Notes: a model not told the origin generated them from the sequence alone. A stretch of 64,000 nucleotides of DNA from Dryomyza anilis (GCA_951804985.1 OX638132.1:8227529-8291528); one strand, 5' to 3'; shown: positions 13,401-25,796, numbered from the stretch's first letter. Numbers and translations: made by a program.

Positions 13401-16400
13401 ACAATTGCCAGCATAAATTGATCAAATGATTTTATACCTGTTTTATAAGATATATTTTATTTAGCGCCTCTACTCTTTACCTGGCATATTTTTAAAATAT
13501 TTTAAAGCCTCAAAAATATGACTAAAAATTTCTTGCGCTGTTATTTGTTTTAGTTGCGCCCAAAAGAGTCATTATCTCATATTTGTAGAGATATGTTAAC
13601 TATATAGACGGTTGTCTAGATAAACGTATTTGTCCGATATCAGATAAAGAAAAGTATATTTAACACGTTTTTGTATCTATTGTTGTTTTGGTAACATTGC
13701 GTAATATTATAATTTTGATATTTTAAAACATTTGACATGATCATTTGCAGTTTTTTAAAAAATTTAAAGTTTAAACTTATTTATGAGTTGCGCTTTTAAT
13801 GTATCTGCACATGCAGTAGATATAATAAATTTACTAAAACAGCATAAGACCAATTTTATTTATTTTATTTTACGACTTACAACTTATTTGTTGCATGCAA
13901 TTTCGAGCGTACCGTACCGGCAGGTTTGACAGTATGACACGGGTTACTTAAACCCAGGCAGTCTATTTCGTTGAAATTTAAATGATTAGTATTTTTTTAA
14001 TTTAAAATATTCAAAAATGTATTTTATAATAAGTTATATAGACGAAATCATCGCTGACATGTCATTCAAAATTAAAGACATGCCAAATATTCAACAAAAG
14101 CTTGCTGCCCCTCATTAGGTTTCCGACTGGGGTTCTTTTATTTTGTGGCCAATAATTCGAACTCGTAGACTCTGCTGTTGTTGTTTTGTAATACACAAAT
14201 TTGGAGCCGTGAGAAATTTTGTTTTTTTTTTTCAATTTTGGTTATTGAATTTTTGCACTCACTACCATTATTGGCGCAAAAGACTTTTGAAGCGTGAGAA
14301 ATTTACGGTTAACGTTGCAAAATCAATGTTACCATTATTTAATACATGTGGAGATAAGTTTTAGATAATCTTAAATATTAAATAAGCTCTCAGAATGTTG
14401 AGGTTTTTAATATGAGGATTTTTAATATAATTTTATTATTTAAAAAACGCTCTTATGCAATAATTTTTATAATTATTGTTATAAATAATAAATACAAATG
14501 AGTTTGTATCTGTTCTAGAAATGTTTTTATTTAAACCTACAGGTTTTAAACGCTGTGAAAAACATGCAAAATTAAAAACTTCAACGACTTTAAAAATAAG
14601 CCGCACAAACATAAAAACCTCCTATAATTTAGAGCAATTAATTAAACCAGTTTTATATTGATGCTGTGGAATTAATGTAATCGTCAGCTGTTAGAGAATG
14701 TTTATTAATAAAACGTTGGAATAAATATGGAAATTTGTTATCATATTAAACAAAAAAAAAGAGTTTGAAGCGTAAAATCGAAATGTTTATGTTTTTTAAA
14801 ACCTTAATTAAAACCATTAATTATTGCAAAAGCATTTATAAAAATCCAATCAACTTTAATTAAATGACAGAACCAAATATTTAGCAAATTAAATTTGTAA
14901 ATAATATTTTGCACAAAAATCCCCAAGCTCTTCAAAAAGAACTCGTCAAAGTAAATTTTTTATTGTGTTAGTTTCATTTTCTAAACAATGACGCATGCCC
15001 AATGCAATCATAAAACAAAACCAAATAGACAAAAATCTGAATATTTGGAGAAAGAGCAAGCACAAGAATAAATAACAAAAAACAAAAAAAATATATATAA
15101 TAAACAAACGTTTCAATTTGAGATTTTCTCCTCTTACGTTCACGTACAACGGCAGAGACAAACGCGCAGATGCGCCTGCCACTGAAAAAAATGGCTTAAA
15201 AGTAAACCGTGAGAAGGTTTCGTATACAACCGAGATCCATTTGTTATTTTCATTAGATGTACCCTGAATTGTTGTCTCGTTATTATGGTTGTTGTTGATT
15301 TGCGGTGGTGTGTATAACCCAATAGAAAATGCAAATCAAAAAACTTAGTATAATATTAGCTTTGTAAAACAAATTTTAAATTTAAATTTATTAAACTGGT
15401 CTTATTCAAGTGGTGCAATATTACAGTATTTTTATTTAAAATAGTCGAATAATTGACATCCATATCGGATTTCAGTTTTCAGAATGAGGTAAGGACGCGT
15501 AATAAAGCAATTTTGATCCATTATACAGTATGTGACAATACTAAAGCAACTTGTTGAACATTTTACTTTTAAATGAAAACTAAGTATTCGCTTAAAATTC
15601 ATAAAAGACAACTTTATTTTGATCATCTTACTGTTCTGGAGTGGAATCGCGTAACTCGATATCGATCAGTTTTTCTATCGTTTTTGCTTCACGTATCTCT
15701 ATACTCTATCTCTATAATCGACATTATTTGAGGTATCGTTTTCATAGAATTTTTGTTTTGCGTTAGTTGACAAAAAGTTTTAATCAATACCATGATGATA
15801 AAAAAAATGTATTACAAAATTATTTTAGAGTTCAAAACATACAATTTAAAAAACAAAAAAAATGTTAAGAGGAAAGTTTAGTAAACTAGTATCAAAACGA
15901 TAGTATCGCTTAAAAGTTACGTGAAGCAAGAATCTGCAATCGAGCAGACGATACCGTTCACAGATTTCGTTGAAAGGATTGTCGAGCATTGACTTACGCG
16001 TTTCCACTCCTGAATTGTTCTTACTGTTCTGAATAATTCCAAAAACCTTCTATAAAACGCTGTAATGGAGTGTGAAGATTAAGAAAGTTTGTTTTGTTTT
16101 GTCACATACAATATATATAGCAAGATTTGGGCCAAAGTTAGAATTTAAAAAACTGGTCCTATTTATGTGGCACGGAGTGTAAAAGATATATATTCTGAAC
16201 TGTTAATAATCACATTTTAGTTTTATAATGACAAGGTTTGTCATTCTATCGTATATTTTAACAACAACACTTAAGTTTAAATTTAAATTAGTTAAATAAA
16301 AAAAATACTAAATAAAATAAACAACGTTCTTTTAAAAATCTGTAATAAGTTCAATTTCTAGATTGATTACTGAATTCTAGTCAATGCCAGTCCATTTAGT

Positions 16401-19260
16401 TTTTATATAGCAATACCTCAATTTGAAGACCCCCATCTAAAAATCTGTAACCACATCCACTTCCTTTCTACTGGGTGCACAATACAAATACATCGTGTTA
16501 CACTGCAAGGTACACGAAGCCACAACGAGCAGCATTACAAGGAAGCGCAAACGGCTAAAACAAAAACAAGAAACATTTGCTGCAAGCCATTCGTTGTTTG
16601 AATCGTCGTTTGTTCGTTCGTTCATTGATTTTGATATGCGATACGTCGTTTGATATATTAAAACGTAACGTAAAATGGTTGTGCACTGCGGCGCTCTCAC
16701 GTAGCAGTAGTTGACGTGAGAATAACAACAACAACAATATAAACAGTTAAAAATAATGAAACACACACAAAAGCAACAAAAACTAATATGGCAGGAAGAT
16801 CTGCAAAAGATGCAGGGTTGCATGCACAAGGATCATGTTCAACATTTTCATTGTATTGATTAAATCAACGTAAAATAGTACTAAAATGTATACTTTTTTT
16901 AAATTTGTATGATTTAAATAATTTGTATGTATTTAAAATTTTCGTTTTCGAATTATTTAGAAAATATTATCTAATTTATAAGTGTTAAATAAATATAGTC
17001 TTTTGGAATCTGCCAAAATATAACATGAACTTCTGATATATATTGTTAAAAAAAAGGAAGTAAAGATAAGTATTTCACTATTAAAAATTGTGAAATAAAA
17101 GGATTAATATGATTTTTTATATTATTTTTAAATTGTTGAGTTGATAGTTCTTTAACAATTAATGTGTCCTATAAAGAACTACTAAACGTAATCATTAAAT
17201 AACTGTAAATTACTTAAAAGAATGCAACACTGCAAAATCCAGCTGATGGAAAGTCTTAAAAAGGCAACAAGAAAACAACCGTCAAAACAATTTGAACAAA
17301 CAATGGTCTGCGCTGATCTTCTGCGTTCCCAGAGTTCCGTTCCCACTATTATTGTGCATGTTGTGTTCATTGGTAGATAGATGTACTAATGAACAAACGA
17401 ACGAACGAATGAATGAATATCAAATTAAACTCTTTGGACGAGACACAACTGGTTTTCGCGTGTAGACGTCAATTGTTGGCGCAAAATTGTTTTCCCAGCA
17501 ATAGAAAAGGTATTTGAGTCAAATCAAGCGCCAGGCAAGACATCTGGTGGAATGACTGGTGGCTGGCTGGCAGCTTGAATTGGCTAGGTGACTGACTACG
17601 ACGACGGACTGCTGCCCTCACTTTCCGTGTTGCCTGCCGCTTGTAGATTAAAATTAATCAACTCGCGGTTCCCAAGTTATTGTTTTGTTTTATGTTGTAG
17701 GGTTTTTTCTTTATATATTTATTTCTTTGCTAATTTATGCATGATAACGACGCGCGCGGTACACTTTGTTTTATTATCAACATTAATTGTTGGTGTCAAG
17801 AATGAAATAATAATAATAAAATTATATAAAAAATGTATACATATCAATGTGGGAAATTGCAATACAACAAGAAAATAAAAAAATCAAGGCTATTTTGTGG
17901 TGAAGTTTTAATATTAAAGCGGATGTTAACAAGAGATAAAGTTTTTTTTTTTGTTCAAAACACGATTTTTATTAAAAGTTAATGACTTTCGTGTATAATT
18001 TGAAATTTGCTAAATATCACAAACAATTTTTAATATCGTCTTTGTGGAAGTATTAAAATTAACCAAATATATTTATTATGAGTAAACAGTATTTTCAACT
18101 TTATTTATTAACCTTACAAATATATTTATTATGAGTAAACAGTATTTTCAACTTTATTTATTAACCTTACAAGTGTATTTTGATATTTAATCAGACATTT
18201 TTAAATATGCAACGCTTTTTGTAAAAGAATTATGCACATTTTTAAAATGTAGTTGGCGAATTTTAACTCCAAACTATGATAGTTTTTTTTTTTTGCAAAA
18301 ATGTATTTTTATTTACTTTTTTTTATTAAAACTGAAAGCAGCTGCTTTAAAATCTCCCTCTGTCGCAATATACTCTTCAAAATATACTTCGTTTACTTAT
18401 TTTTTTATTTACTTTTTCGTATTTTTCTTTATTTGTTTATTTTATGGTTTTTATATTTGATTGTTTTTTTTTGTAATGTGCTTCTTCAACACTTTTAATT
18501 TAATCTAATCTTAGATTATTTTATGCATTTTTTTTACCTAGTTTCACTACCATTACAAATTTGGATCAATGACTTCTGGGTAAACATTCCACTAGAAGAA
18601 ATCTTTCATTTTAGAGAAGACCCGTTGTTGAAATTTTTCTAGGAACAAGATCGGAACTGTTTATATACCCTTCACTAATATGATCGTATGTACATCGTCC
18701 TGAGTTAATTTATCGATGTCCGAGTGTCTGTTGGAATCACGATTACAGAAAAATTTGAAAACCTAGATCAGGTTACTTATGAAAAAAAAACATTCATGAA
18801 GTCTTTGTTCATTTCTACACCAATAGTATAAATTTTGTCTATAGTGGCTAATAAATGTGTAGTATTTAGGTGAAATTAGTACCAAATTAGATATTTCCGA
18901 CCTTCATTTGTTAACACCGATATTTAAATTCCAGAATTATATATTTAGACGCATAATAACAAAGTTTTAAACGATATCAGAGAATTGAAATTATTTAAAA
19001 CAAATATAGTTTATAAAATCTGTAATATTTCAATTTTGAGTTTGTATAATATAGTACCATATTTATTTAAAACTATTAACACTATATTTTCGAATGACTG
19101 TCGCTGCATAATACACACCTAATCCAAAGCGCTTCTTAATCTTCTTCAGTATGTGCATCTTCTTTTTGCTGGACATTTTATCCTTAGGATTCTCCATGAC
19201 CACAACGTGCCCGCCAGTGTTTTGTGGCATGTAGCCGGCTGGTATTTCCGAAAGTCCCAT
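1407..19260 (-). CDS. neur: Neuralized, RING E3 ubiquitin ligase of Notch ligands (3 coding exons)
   Basis: E3 ligase that ubiquitinates Delta/Serrate and drives their endocytosis in Notch signal-sending cells, acting at the plasma membrane. Coding exons are 19260-19119, 4262-2413 and 1679-1407; every junction is GT-AG and in phase, giving 754 residues, the length I recall for the Drosophila protein. Start: the first ATG (MGLSEIP), with A at -3 and G at +4; the frame extends upstream only to a TTG. Residues 29-45 form a lysine-rich stretch (SSKKKMHILKKIKKR), known in the fly protein to bind phosphoinositides. NHR1 spans about 66-220, a His/Gln-rich linker follows, and NHR2 spans about 362-520. 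The C-terminal C3HC4 RING has C701, C704, C716, H718, C722, C725, C738 and C741, and the protein ends RTYTT. Intron 1 is 14.9 kb and probably carries enhancers. Upstream non-coding exons are not resolved. Confidence 0.96.
1780..2395. repeat. Degenerate ATTTAATTTAC-type simple repeat in neur intron 2
   Basis: Almost the whole 733-bp second intron of neur (1680-2412) is a degenerate array built on units like TTTTTATTTAATTTACT of about 15-17 bp. There is strong strand asymmetry: the plus strand is T-rich. It starts about 100 bp from the exon 3 acceptor and runs to within 20 bp of the exon 2 donor. No gene signal is seen in it. Confidence 0.8.
4263..8100. other. neur intron 1, gene-proximal part; no gene seen
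   Basis: AT-rich intron with no codon-like open frame. A degraded inverted-end element probably lies at about 5884-6199: it starts TACACACAAAATAG and ends TTTTTCTGTGTATA, and its left end resembles the right end of the repeat at 28288-28537. The stretch at 7300-7606 is open but begins at TTG, and its protein has no recognisable motif, so it is not called. Confidence 0.5.
7117..7123. promoter_or_regulatory. Proneural-type E-box ACAGCTG in neur intron 1
   Basis: The site fits the RCAGSTG consensus used by Achaete/Scute-Daughterless. In Drosophila neur is switched on by proneural factors in sensory organ precursors. A single 7-bp match is expected by chance in an intron this size, so this is only a candidate. 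Confidence 0.15.
8108..8560. repeat. Foldback repeat: three copies of a ~120-bp arm, one inverted
   Basis: A sequence running from 'ggtgcttt(g/a)aaaacaaa' through 'actattttat' to 'cgcccttttggcatgacaag' occurs at about 8110-8215 (plus), 8222-8338 (inverted) and 8425-8560 (plus). The last two form a long hairpin with an ~80-bp spacer. No transposase frame is present. This looks like a foldback/MITE element with an extra partial copy next to it. Confidence 0.7.
8561..12360. other. neur intron 1, middle part; no gene seen
   Basis: AT-rich intronic DNA. There are short patches of higher complexity at 9510-9730 and 9850-10060 (CAG/CGT-type low-complexity frames open on both strands) and at 11410-11620. 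None has a supported start, splice sites or known motif. Confidence 0.4.
12361..12967. mobile_element. MITE with GGGCCGGTTTTACAG terminal inverted repeats (PIF/Harbinger-like)
   Basis: The left end GGGCCGGTTTTACAG is matched in reverse complement by CTGTAAAACCGGC at the right end. Sub-terminal DNA is rich in GTTTAAAC-type words on both sides. There is no transposase, so the ~607-bp element is non-autonomous. A second element with the same kind of end lies at 53056-53625. The GG(G/C)CCGGTTT end and a TTA on the left flank suggest PIF/Harbinger, but the right flank gives no clean TTA/TAA duplication. Confidence 0.65.
13156..13197. repeat. Perfect 16-bp hairpin
   Basis: AGGCTATACGAAATAC at 13156-13171 is repeated exactly in reverse complement at 13182-13197, separated by a 10-nt loop. 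It lies inside neur intron 1. It may be the core of a degraded palindromic element or a structured RNA segment in the pre-mRNA; nothing else identifies it. Confidence 0.7.
13388..13407. promoter_or_regulatory. Paired E-boxes GCAGCTGC and CAATTG in neur intron 1
   Basis: A proneural-type GCAGCTG and a CAATTG E-box lie within 20 bp, in a patch of higher sequence complexity (about 13340-13425) inside otherwise AT-rich intron. This is a plausible but unproven piece of a sensory-precursor enhancer of neur. Confidence 0.2.
15638..16010. mobile_element. MITE with GGAGTGGAA(T/A)CGCGTAA terminal inverted repeats
   Basis: The left end GGAGTGGAATCGCGTAA at about 15638 is mirrored by TTACGCGTTTCCACTCC ending at 16010. 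An internal pair TTGCTTCACGTA (near 15685) and TACGTGAAGCAA (near 15919) extends the symmetry. The element is about 373 bp and non-coding. The superfamily is not recognised. Confidence 0.65.
18065..18170. repeat. Perfect 53-bp tandem duplication
   Basis: Two back-to-back 53-bp copies (18065-18117 and 18118-18170) containing ATTATGAGTAAACAG. I see no differences between them, so the duplication is recent. It lies in neur intron 1 about 950 bp from the first coding exon. Confidence 0.9.
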
Positions 19261-20250
19261 TATGCTGGTTTTTTGTTTTGGAATTTCCAAAATATATATA
19301 TATCTGATTCTTTTTTAAAGAATTTGTATAGTTGAACTATAATGCAACCAAAAAGAAGGCTTTAACACTAGTAAGCTTTTGTATTAGCCAAGCTTTTGTG
19401 CACTTTTTAAATTGTGTTCCTAACAAATGTTCTGTTGTTGTAGATGTTCTTGTAAATGCATGTTTGTTGTTTTTAATCCAAGTGAATTGTTGATCGAGGC
19501 AACGTTTTTATTTTAACCCTTAAAGGTAGGTAACACTTAACAAAACCAAAAACGTATTTGATTTTTTTTTTTGGCAACTCTCTCGACAACGTTTGCGAGT
19601 GAGTTTTTTGACGCGCGACGACCGACGTACGTTTTGCGTTAACGTTGCACGATGACGACGAATACGATGTGAACAGTACGACGTAGAATGTGTTACTGAA
19701 TCTAGTGGCGCGTCGCGCTCTGCTATCTGAACAATTCAGACAGGGAGCAGCAAGCGCAATGCACATGTGTGCGTGCGTGCGGCGTGTCTGTGTGTAGTAG
19801 TGTAAAACACACAGAACCATGCAATGGCTCCAAAGGCTCAGCACAGGCGCACAGGGCTGTTGCTGCTATGGTGGAAGCACAGACCTGGTTCAGGTAGTTC
19901 GATGTAGGTACTACGCAGAGGCACGCAGCAGAGTTTGCTTTGGATTTAATTTTGTTGCTGTTTTTTTTTTCTTCTTTTCGTTTGCAGGCTGCAGGCAGGC
20001 AGCTGTTTAATACTACTGTTGTTGTTGCTTGCTAGCAGCCAGGCCAGGCTGCCTCCCTAATCATTGTTGTTTTTGTGCTGCGCTGGTTGTTATCTGCCGG
20101 CGTTGGAGTAACTTCGGCAGTACTAGCGGATTGCGCGATCTACATCGTAATGCAGTAACTGCACATAGTTATTTGGCAAAAGAACTAGGCAAAAGAGTGA
20201 GCGAGTGAGGTGAGCGCCGTCGTTTTGACCATTTTCCGATTTTGCACGCA
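19261..20250 (-). promoter_or_regulatory. Probable neur 5' leader and promoter region
   Basis: Immediately upstream of the neur ATG. From about 19600 to 20250 the sequence is clearly richer in G+C and less repetitive than its surroundings, with CAG/GCA-rich stretches, as expected for a fly 5' UTR and core promoter. No TATA box or definite start site could be assigned, and a further upstream non-coding exon is possible. The open frames in this stretch are not supported as genes. Confidence 0.35.
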
Positions 20251-22254
20251 GTTTTAACTATGGTCTCTTCCCATGAGTTAGGTTACACTCAGAACCTAGT
20301 GCGAATCTATTTGATTTCATATGTGTGATTACACGTCAGATCAACCAGAGGTTTGGCAGCACCATCTCAGAAATTAATAAAATTTCGTAGGATGTAGGAT
20401 TTCAGTTTCCTATCAGAGCTATGGGTCTTTAAAACACTAAAAGCACACAATTGGGTTTGCTTAACTGTGTAGTAATAGTTAAACTTATTATTATTATTAT
20501 ATATTATTATAATTTTTTTTTTAATAACGTCTCGATCATATTATATTAATACCTACGCTATCCAATCAGGTTTTGTTCAAAAGTGTCAGATCAGGTTTTA
20601 TTAAATAGACTTTAGATCCGTATTTTTTATGAAAGTTGGATCAGGTTGCCTTACGTGGATTTTAAATTAGACCCTGATCAGTATCATTTCAGGTGGCCTT
20701 TGGTAGGGATGCCTTATTCATTCTGATCAGGGACGGATGCGAAATAAGGCTAACCCTAACCAATTTCCACTCGGGAAATGTAATAGGCATTCTCTTGTTT
20801 TTCTATAATTTTTGGACTTTGACTTCTTAGCAATTCGAATTATCTGTCTTAATTAATCCATTGAGAACATATAAAATATTAGTTTCTACTCTTTCGTGCA
20901 ACCTTAATTAATTTTTCTGTTGTATAAAAATACCAATTCAAATAAAAATAACGGTCAACATTTAATGTTTTTATAAGGTCACGTCCGGAACGGAAAATAT
21001 ATCATAAAAAACTAACAAACATTTTTAAATAGTTGAATCATCTGCAGAATTACTTCGACATTTTCAAAAATGTAAACATCAATTTCGTAATCGATCTAGT
21101 AATTTTGTACAGCTTGTACGTCCGGAGTACCAAAAGTATAAAAATTCCAAAATTGTAATTATATGAAATTAAATTTCCAAAAAATCGTAGTGATAATTTC
21201 CATACGATTTATTAGGAAATATGTAACATAAACTTTATAGTTCAAATATACGATCGTACATTGTAGTACGACTTGTAATACGACGTAGAATTCGGTCGCC
21301 CATAAAATTATCGAACTGTTAGCCCAACAAACTATACAACATCATTTTTTGTGCTTTAAACATCAATTAAATAAATGAATATTGATAGAAAAATTACTTT
21401 AAAAAAATTTAAATAACATAAAAATACGAATTTGCTACTAAAGAAAATCGATAAAGTTCAATTTAAAAGAAAAATCCAAATATTGAAAAAAATTTAGGTA
21501 TGTTTGAAGATTGTATGGCTTGAAATCAAATATATTTGATTTGTCAACCAACATGCAGAGATGAGTTTTGGTCGTACGACATTGCCATAAACGATACAAT
21601 ATTGCATAAAACATTCTATGTAGTACGACTATGTTTTATCGTGTATGGGAACCTTTAGGAATAAAGTGTGCATATACAAAAATAAAGTACATTATTTCAG
21701 CTATTTTTTTAAATAATTCAAAAAAAAAATATATATATATATATAATTAAAATATATTCAAGAAAATCGTAGAGATATATTTCTATACGGAACTTTATGT
21801 CCCGTTCAGAATTTTTCTGTGATTTATTAGGAAATAACCATAAATTTCAGCTATTTTTTACAATAATTAAAAAAAATAATTTATACGCAAAATTTGCAGA
21901 TTTTTTGGAATTTCTATTTGAACCTAAACATACACTTCCGTTTTCAGTCACGTCCGGAATTTGATCTAGCGTAAAGATTTTTTTTAGCTCTATTCAAATA
22001 CTACTTGTACATATATCTTCGAGATATATGCAGTTTTAAGCGTTCGAATGTCACGTCCGATACGCCTGGAAATATATTCCGAAAATGTTACGTTATAAAC
22101 ATAATGCTGTGACCGATACACCGATAGAGGGAAATCCGAAATCTAAAGTAGTTTAAAAAGTTTAAACATATTTATATTTAAAAACTAACTAACATCGATT
22201 AGCAATTGTCCGAGCTATATTGATATTAAACAGAGCAATTTATTTTTTACATTT
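20251..22254. other. Intergenic DNA upstream of neur; no gene seen
   Basis: AT-rich, without coding signal. A short motif around CACGTCCGGA recurs near 20980, 21118, 21950 and 22055, and ATCAGGTT-type motifs recur at 20570-20700. These suggest decayed repeats that could not be delimited. Confidence 0.4.
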
Positions 22255-23430
22255 TTATTTTTTTATTACAGTTGTGCATGTAATAATAAGTAATTCGATT
22301 TTCATAAGGGGTAGGTGTATATCCGGATTCCAATTGAGGTTTCGAAGTGAAAATAATAAAAATTGTTCTTGAATGGATTCAATAGTGTCATTATGTATAT
22401 TATAGTGTGGGTTCCAAACAATGGATGCATATTCCAAAATGAGACGTACAAGTGTGGTAACTCAAACTCTTTAGACCAGCGTTTTATAAATCCTAAAACA
22501 CCTTTAGCTTTATTTGTCAATTTATTAATGTGTAGATGAAAACGAAGATTAGGGTCCATTGATACTCCTAAGTCGTCAAAGGTTGAAACTGTATCTAAAT
22601 GAATTCCAGAAATGCTATAACTTATATAAATAGGACATCTACGAGAGTAGGTCATTTGCTTACATTTCTTGAGATTAAGGTTAAGGAGGTTATAAGTACA
22701 CCAATCTTCTAACCTATTTAGATCTTCTTGAATGCAAGATTGCTGTACTGCATCGTTAAATGAATGGAATAATTTGACATCATCTGCATATTTTAAAATT
22801 CTACAGTGTTTTATAACTGACGGTAGGTAATTTATAAATAAGATAAATAATATTGGGCCAAGATGACTCCCTTGCACCTGACGAAACCGAAATATACCTT
22901 GATGTAGCTTCCTTAAATAACACTCTCTGTTTTCTGGATGTCAGAGAAGATTTTATCCAGTTTAGGAGACATTTTGGAAATTCCAATAGATCTAATTTTA
23001 TTAAAAGTAATTCGTGATTTACACTATCGCAAGCTTTGCTAAAATCTGTGTATACTACATCTGTTTGTAATCCACAATTAAAGCCATTTATGACTGTAGT
23101 TGTGAACTCTAACAGATTGGTACATGTTGATCTACCTTTCAAGAATCCATGCTGATACGGTGAAACAATTGATAACAAACTATGTGTGAGCTGATCGGTT
23201 AAAATTTTTTCAAATAATTTAGGAATAGCACTTAGTTTTGAAATACCTCTGTAATTTACAACGCTAGATCTACTACCACTTTTAAACAGGGGAATAATAA
23301 ATGATTTCTTCCATATATACGGAAATATACCTGTCTTAAGGGACAAACATATTATTATTTCAAGTGTCGACGATTCAACAATTAAAACACTGTAATTCTT
23401 ATCTTTAAGAAGCAAAAGTTACGAAAATCG
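22255..23430 (-). mobile_element. Dead non-LTR retrotransposon (LINE) reverse transcriptase fragment
   Basis: Three overlapping open pieces on the minus strand (23415-22801, 22877-22302, 22437-22255) together cover the fingers, palm and thumb of a LINE reverse transcriptase. Visible motifs include 'SPYQHGFLKGRSTCTNLLEF', 'VVYTDFSKACDSVNHELL', 'QGSHLGPILFILFINYLP' and the catalytic 'YADDVKLF'. The style is that of jockey/CR1-type insect LINEs. There are at least two frameshifts, near 22870 and 22440, and neither an endonuclease domain nor ORF1, so this is a 5'-truncated inactive copy. Confidence 0.9.
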
Positions 23431-23602
23431 ACTTAATAGTTTCTATTGGTTATTCCAATATCAAATAATAATTTCAAAGTTACGACATTTGTTTCATTTT
23501 CATGACTAATACAAATACGAATCATACAACTTAAAAAACAAACTATTTTAGGAAATTACACCATAGGTTTAGGTAGCGAGGATTGAATTCACGTACATTT
23601 TT

Positions 23603-24375
23603 ATACCCTACACCTATGAGGTACAGGGTATATTAACTTTGTGCATATATTGTAACGCCCCTTAGGAGGCGTGTCCGGTATGGAAAAGTATATATATTCT
23701 TGATCAGCATCACTACCCGAGTCCGTTTAGCCATGTCCGTCTGTCTGTCTGTCCGTCTTGCTGTCTTGCTGTCCGAATACAGAATAACTTGAGAAATACT
23801 GATCAGAATGCGATGAAATTTCGTCTCAATATATTTTATCCAAAAGTAGGAACTGAGTTTGAAAATGAGCCAAATCGGTCAACGGACACGCCCACCTCCC
23901 ATACAAGTCACTATTATATAACTCTTTCGAAACTAATATTTCGATAAGTATTCAAGGTATAGTTATAAAATTTAAAACGTATTCTTAGAATTCACCTAAA
24001 AATATGTGGTACAAAAATGGGCGTGATCCGCCCACTTTTTTTTTCAATATTTCCCGGGTTTTCATAGTGGAAATTTGATCCATAAATTATTAAAATGAAA
24101 TCTATGAAATATTAGCCTTTCAAAATTTTAAATATAGGCGTGGTCCGCCCAATTATATGTTTCAATTTTTTTTTTTAGTTTTTTATACTTTATATAAATT
24201 TTTTAATTTATGGGGATATAAGACGTAAATTTCTGATATATGAATAATATTCTGAGGGTGGGGAGGTTCAGCATAATTAAAAATTTAAAATTAAGGTATA
24301 CAATTAAATATTCCTCATTAATATCTCCACCAAAGGTGTAGGGTATTCCATAGTCGGGCCCGACCGACTATAAAA
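23603..24375. mobile_element. DINE-1/INE-1-like (Helentron-associated) non-autonomous repeat
   Basis: Begins with TATACCCTACACC and a nearby inverse GTACAGGGTATA, and carries the 'tatatattcttgatcagcat' and 'cgagtccgtttagccatg' blocks. A (GTCY)n microsatellite (GTCCGTCTGTCTGTCTG) lies at about 23735. It ends with a GTAGGGTAT box and a stem-loop TAGTCGG/CCGACTA near 24352-24372. This layout (5' sub-terminal repeat, GTCY microsatellite, 3' hairpin) is what I know of DINE-1 elements. It is also rich in CGTGTCCG/GGGCGTG motifs internally. Confidence 0.6.
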
Positions 24376-25740
24376 ATCCGCCCCATGTGACCGAACTTAC
24401 CCATGTGACCTAACTTTCCCAACTCGTTTTAGCTCAGAATGACTTATATATATTGAACAGATTATAAAAATCATACGAAATGCATTTTAACATTTGAAAA
24501 TATTTTCAATGAAATTAAACTAAAAAAAATATGTACTTGCGGTTCAAGTTTATAAGCTTAATTTAAACTAGAGCAGTTTTCTGCAATCTCCATTTAAAAT
24601 ATATATATATATGGAGAATTACCAACCACTTTATAGCAGCAGCAGGCCAAAAAGAAAGGGCACAATTCTTATTACAAAATTACGAATCAATGTGCGCAAG
24701 GCGTATCGCTACGAAGCAGTAGAGGAAAAACGGCGTAAAAGACGTAGTCAGTCCAACAATAATGAAGCAGATGTTTAAATAGTGAGTGGGTGAGAGTGTG
24801 TGTAAAATGCAGTGGCTGTGTTTGTGAGTATCAGTGTGCGTGTGTTTTACTCGTATTACTGCAGTTGTCCGATACAACAAAATAAACATCAACTAGATTA
24901 AAATGCACAAAACGTAAAGGTAGATTTCAATGCTTTTTTTGTTGTTTGCCCTTCAATCGGAATAAAATTTTCATACCCTTGAACCAAAGCCCGTCCAGAT
25001 GATGATGATGAAGTTTCGCCAAACAAAGGATGCAAAAATTGTACTTTAAATAAAAAAACGCTTGGCCATTGTTAGATTAATATTCCGATGTCAGTCGACT
25101 CTATAATAAAAAACTATACAAGTATTCAACTTAAAAAAAGTATTGAAATATATTGGAAGAGACCGGACATCTAACTGACTTGATGCCCAGATCGTGGCCA
25201 AGTTCTATTGGAAGGGTTTGAAGATTATATCGTGTTTCTTATCGACTAAATTTTCAAAATGTCAATAATTAGTTTACAATAATCAATATATATCAGACAT
25301 TTTCTGATGTTATCAACTTTAAAACTACTTAACTATTAAAATTATATACAAAATTGTCCATAATTGAATTTAGTCCTGATAATTAGAGTTAAAGAAATAG
25401 CAAGCAGTTAAAATTATATTTGACAGATAAATTTATTTATTTTTGGTTTTTATTTCAATATTGAAAATGTCACTTTAACTAACCGATTTCCATCGATTAA
25501 CTTCAACTCACAGTTAAAAGGTCCTAAATGTTGATAAATAAATGCAAAATGATTCATTTCCATTTGACAAACAAATAATTATAAAATTTTACTTTTCTTT
25601 TTTTTTGGGTTAAACGTTGAACTTTTTTTAAGATCGCGGACTTAGTTACATTTACGATATACTAATTTTTTGTCTACCGCTCTACTACTTTTTTTATAAT
25701 TTTCGTATAGAATAAAATGTCATAATGCATTTTAATTTTA
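24376..25740. other. Intergenic DNA; no gene seen
   Basis: AT-rich, with a (TA)n run near 24600 and a TG/GTG-rich patch at 24780-24850. No splice-consistent coding frame. Confidence 0.4.
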
Positions 25741-25766
25741 AATTTAAACCCACCAGCGACTTTTGT

Positions 25767-25796
25767 CTCGTAGTCTAACGAGCTACCGACGCTACC
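25767..25796 (-). mobile_element. Short relic of the tRNA-derived SINE found at 34391-36201
   Basis: Reading the minus strand, GTAGCGTCGGTAGCTCGT is followed directly by TAGACTACGAGAC. The first block matches the 5' end (A-box side) of the longer SINE copy, and the second matches a block further in, so most of the tRNA-like body is deleted. Here GTAGCGTCGGTAGC is uninterrupted, which makes it the empty version of the site that carries a 1.5-kb insertion in the other copy. Confidence 0.6.

Noticed and set aside
18301..18498. Open frame rich in Phe, Leu, Tyr
   Set aside because: Translation of a T-rich tract; composition alone explains the apparent membrane-like sequence.
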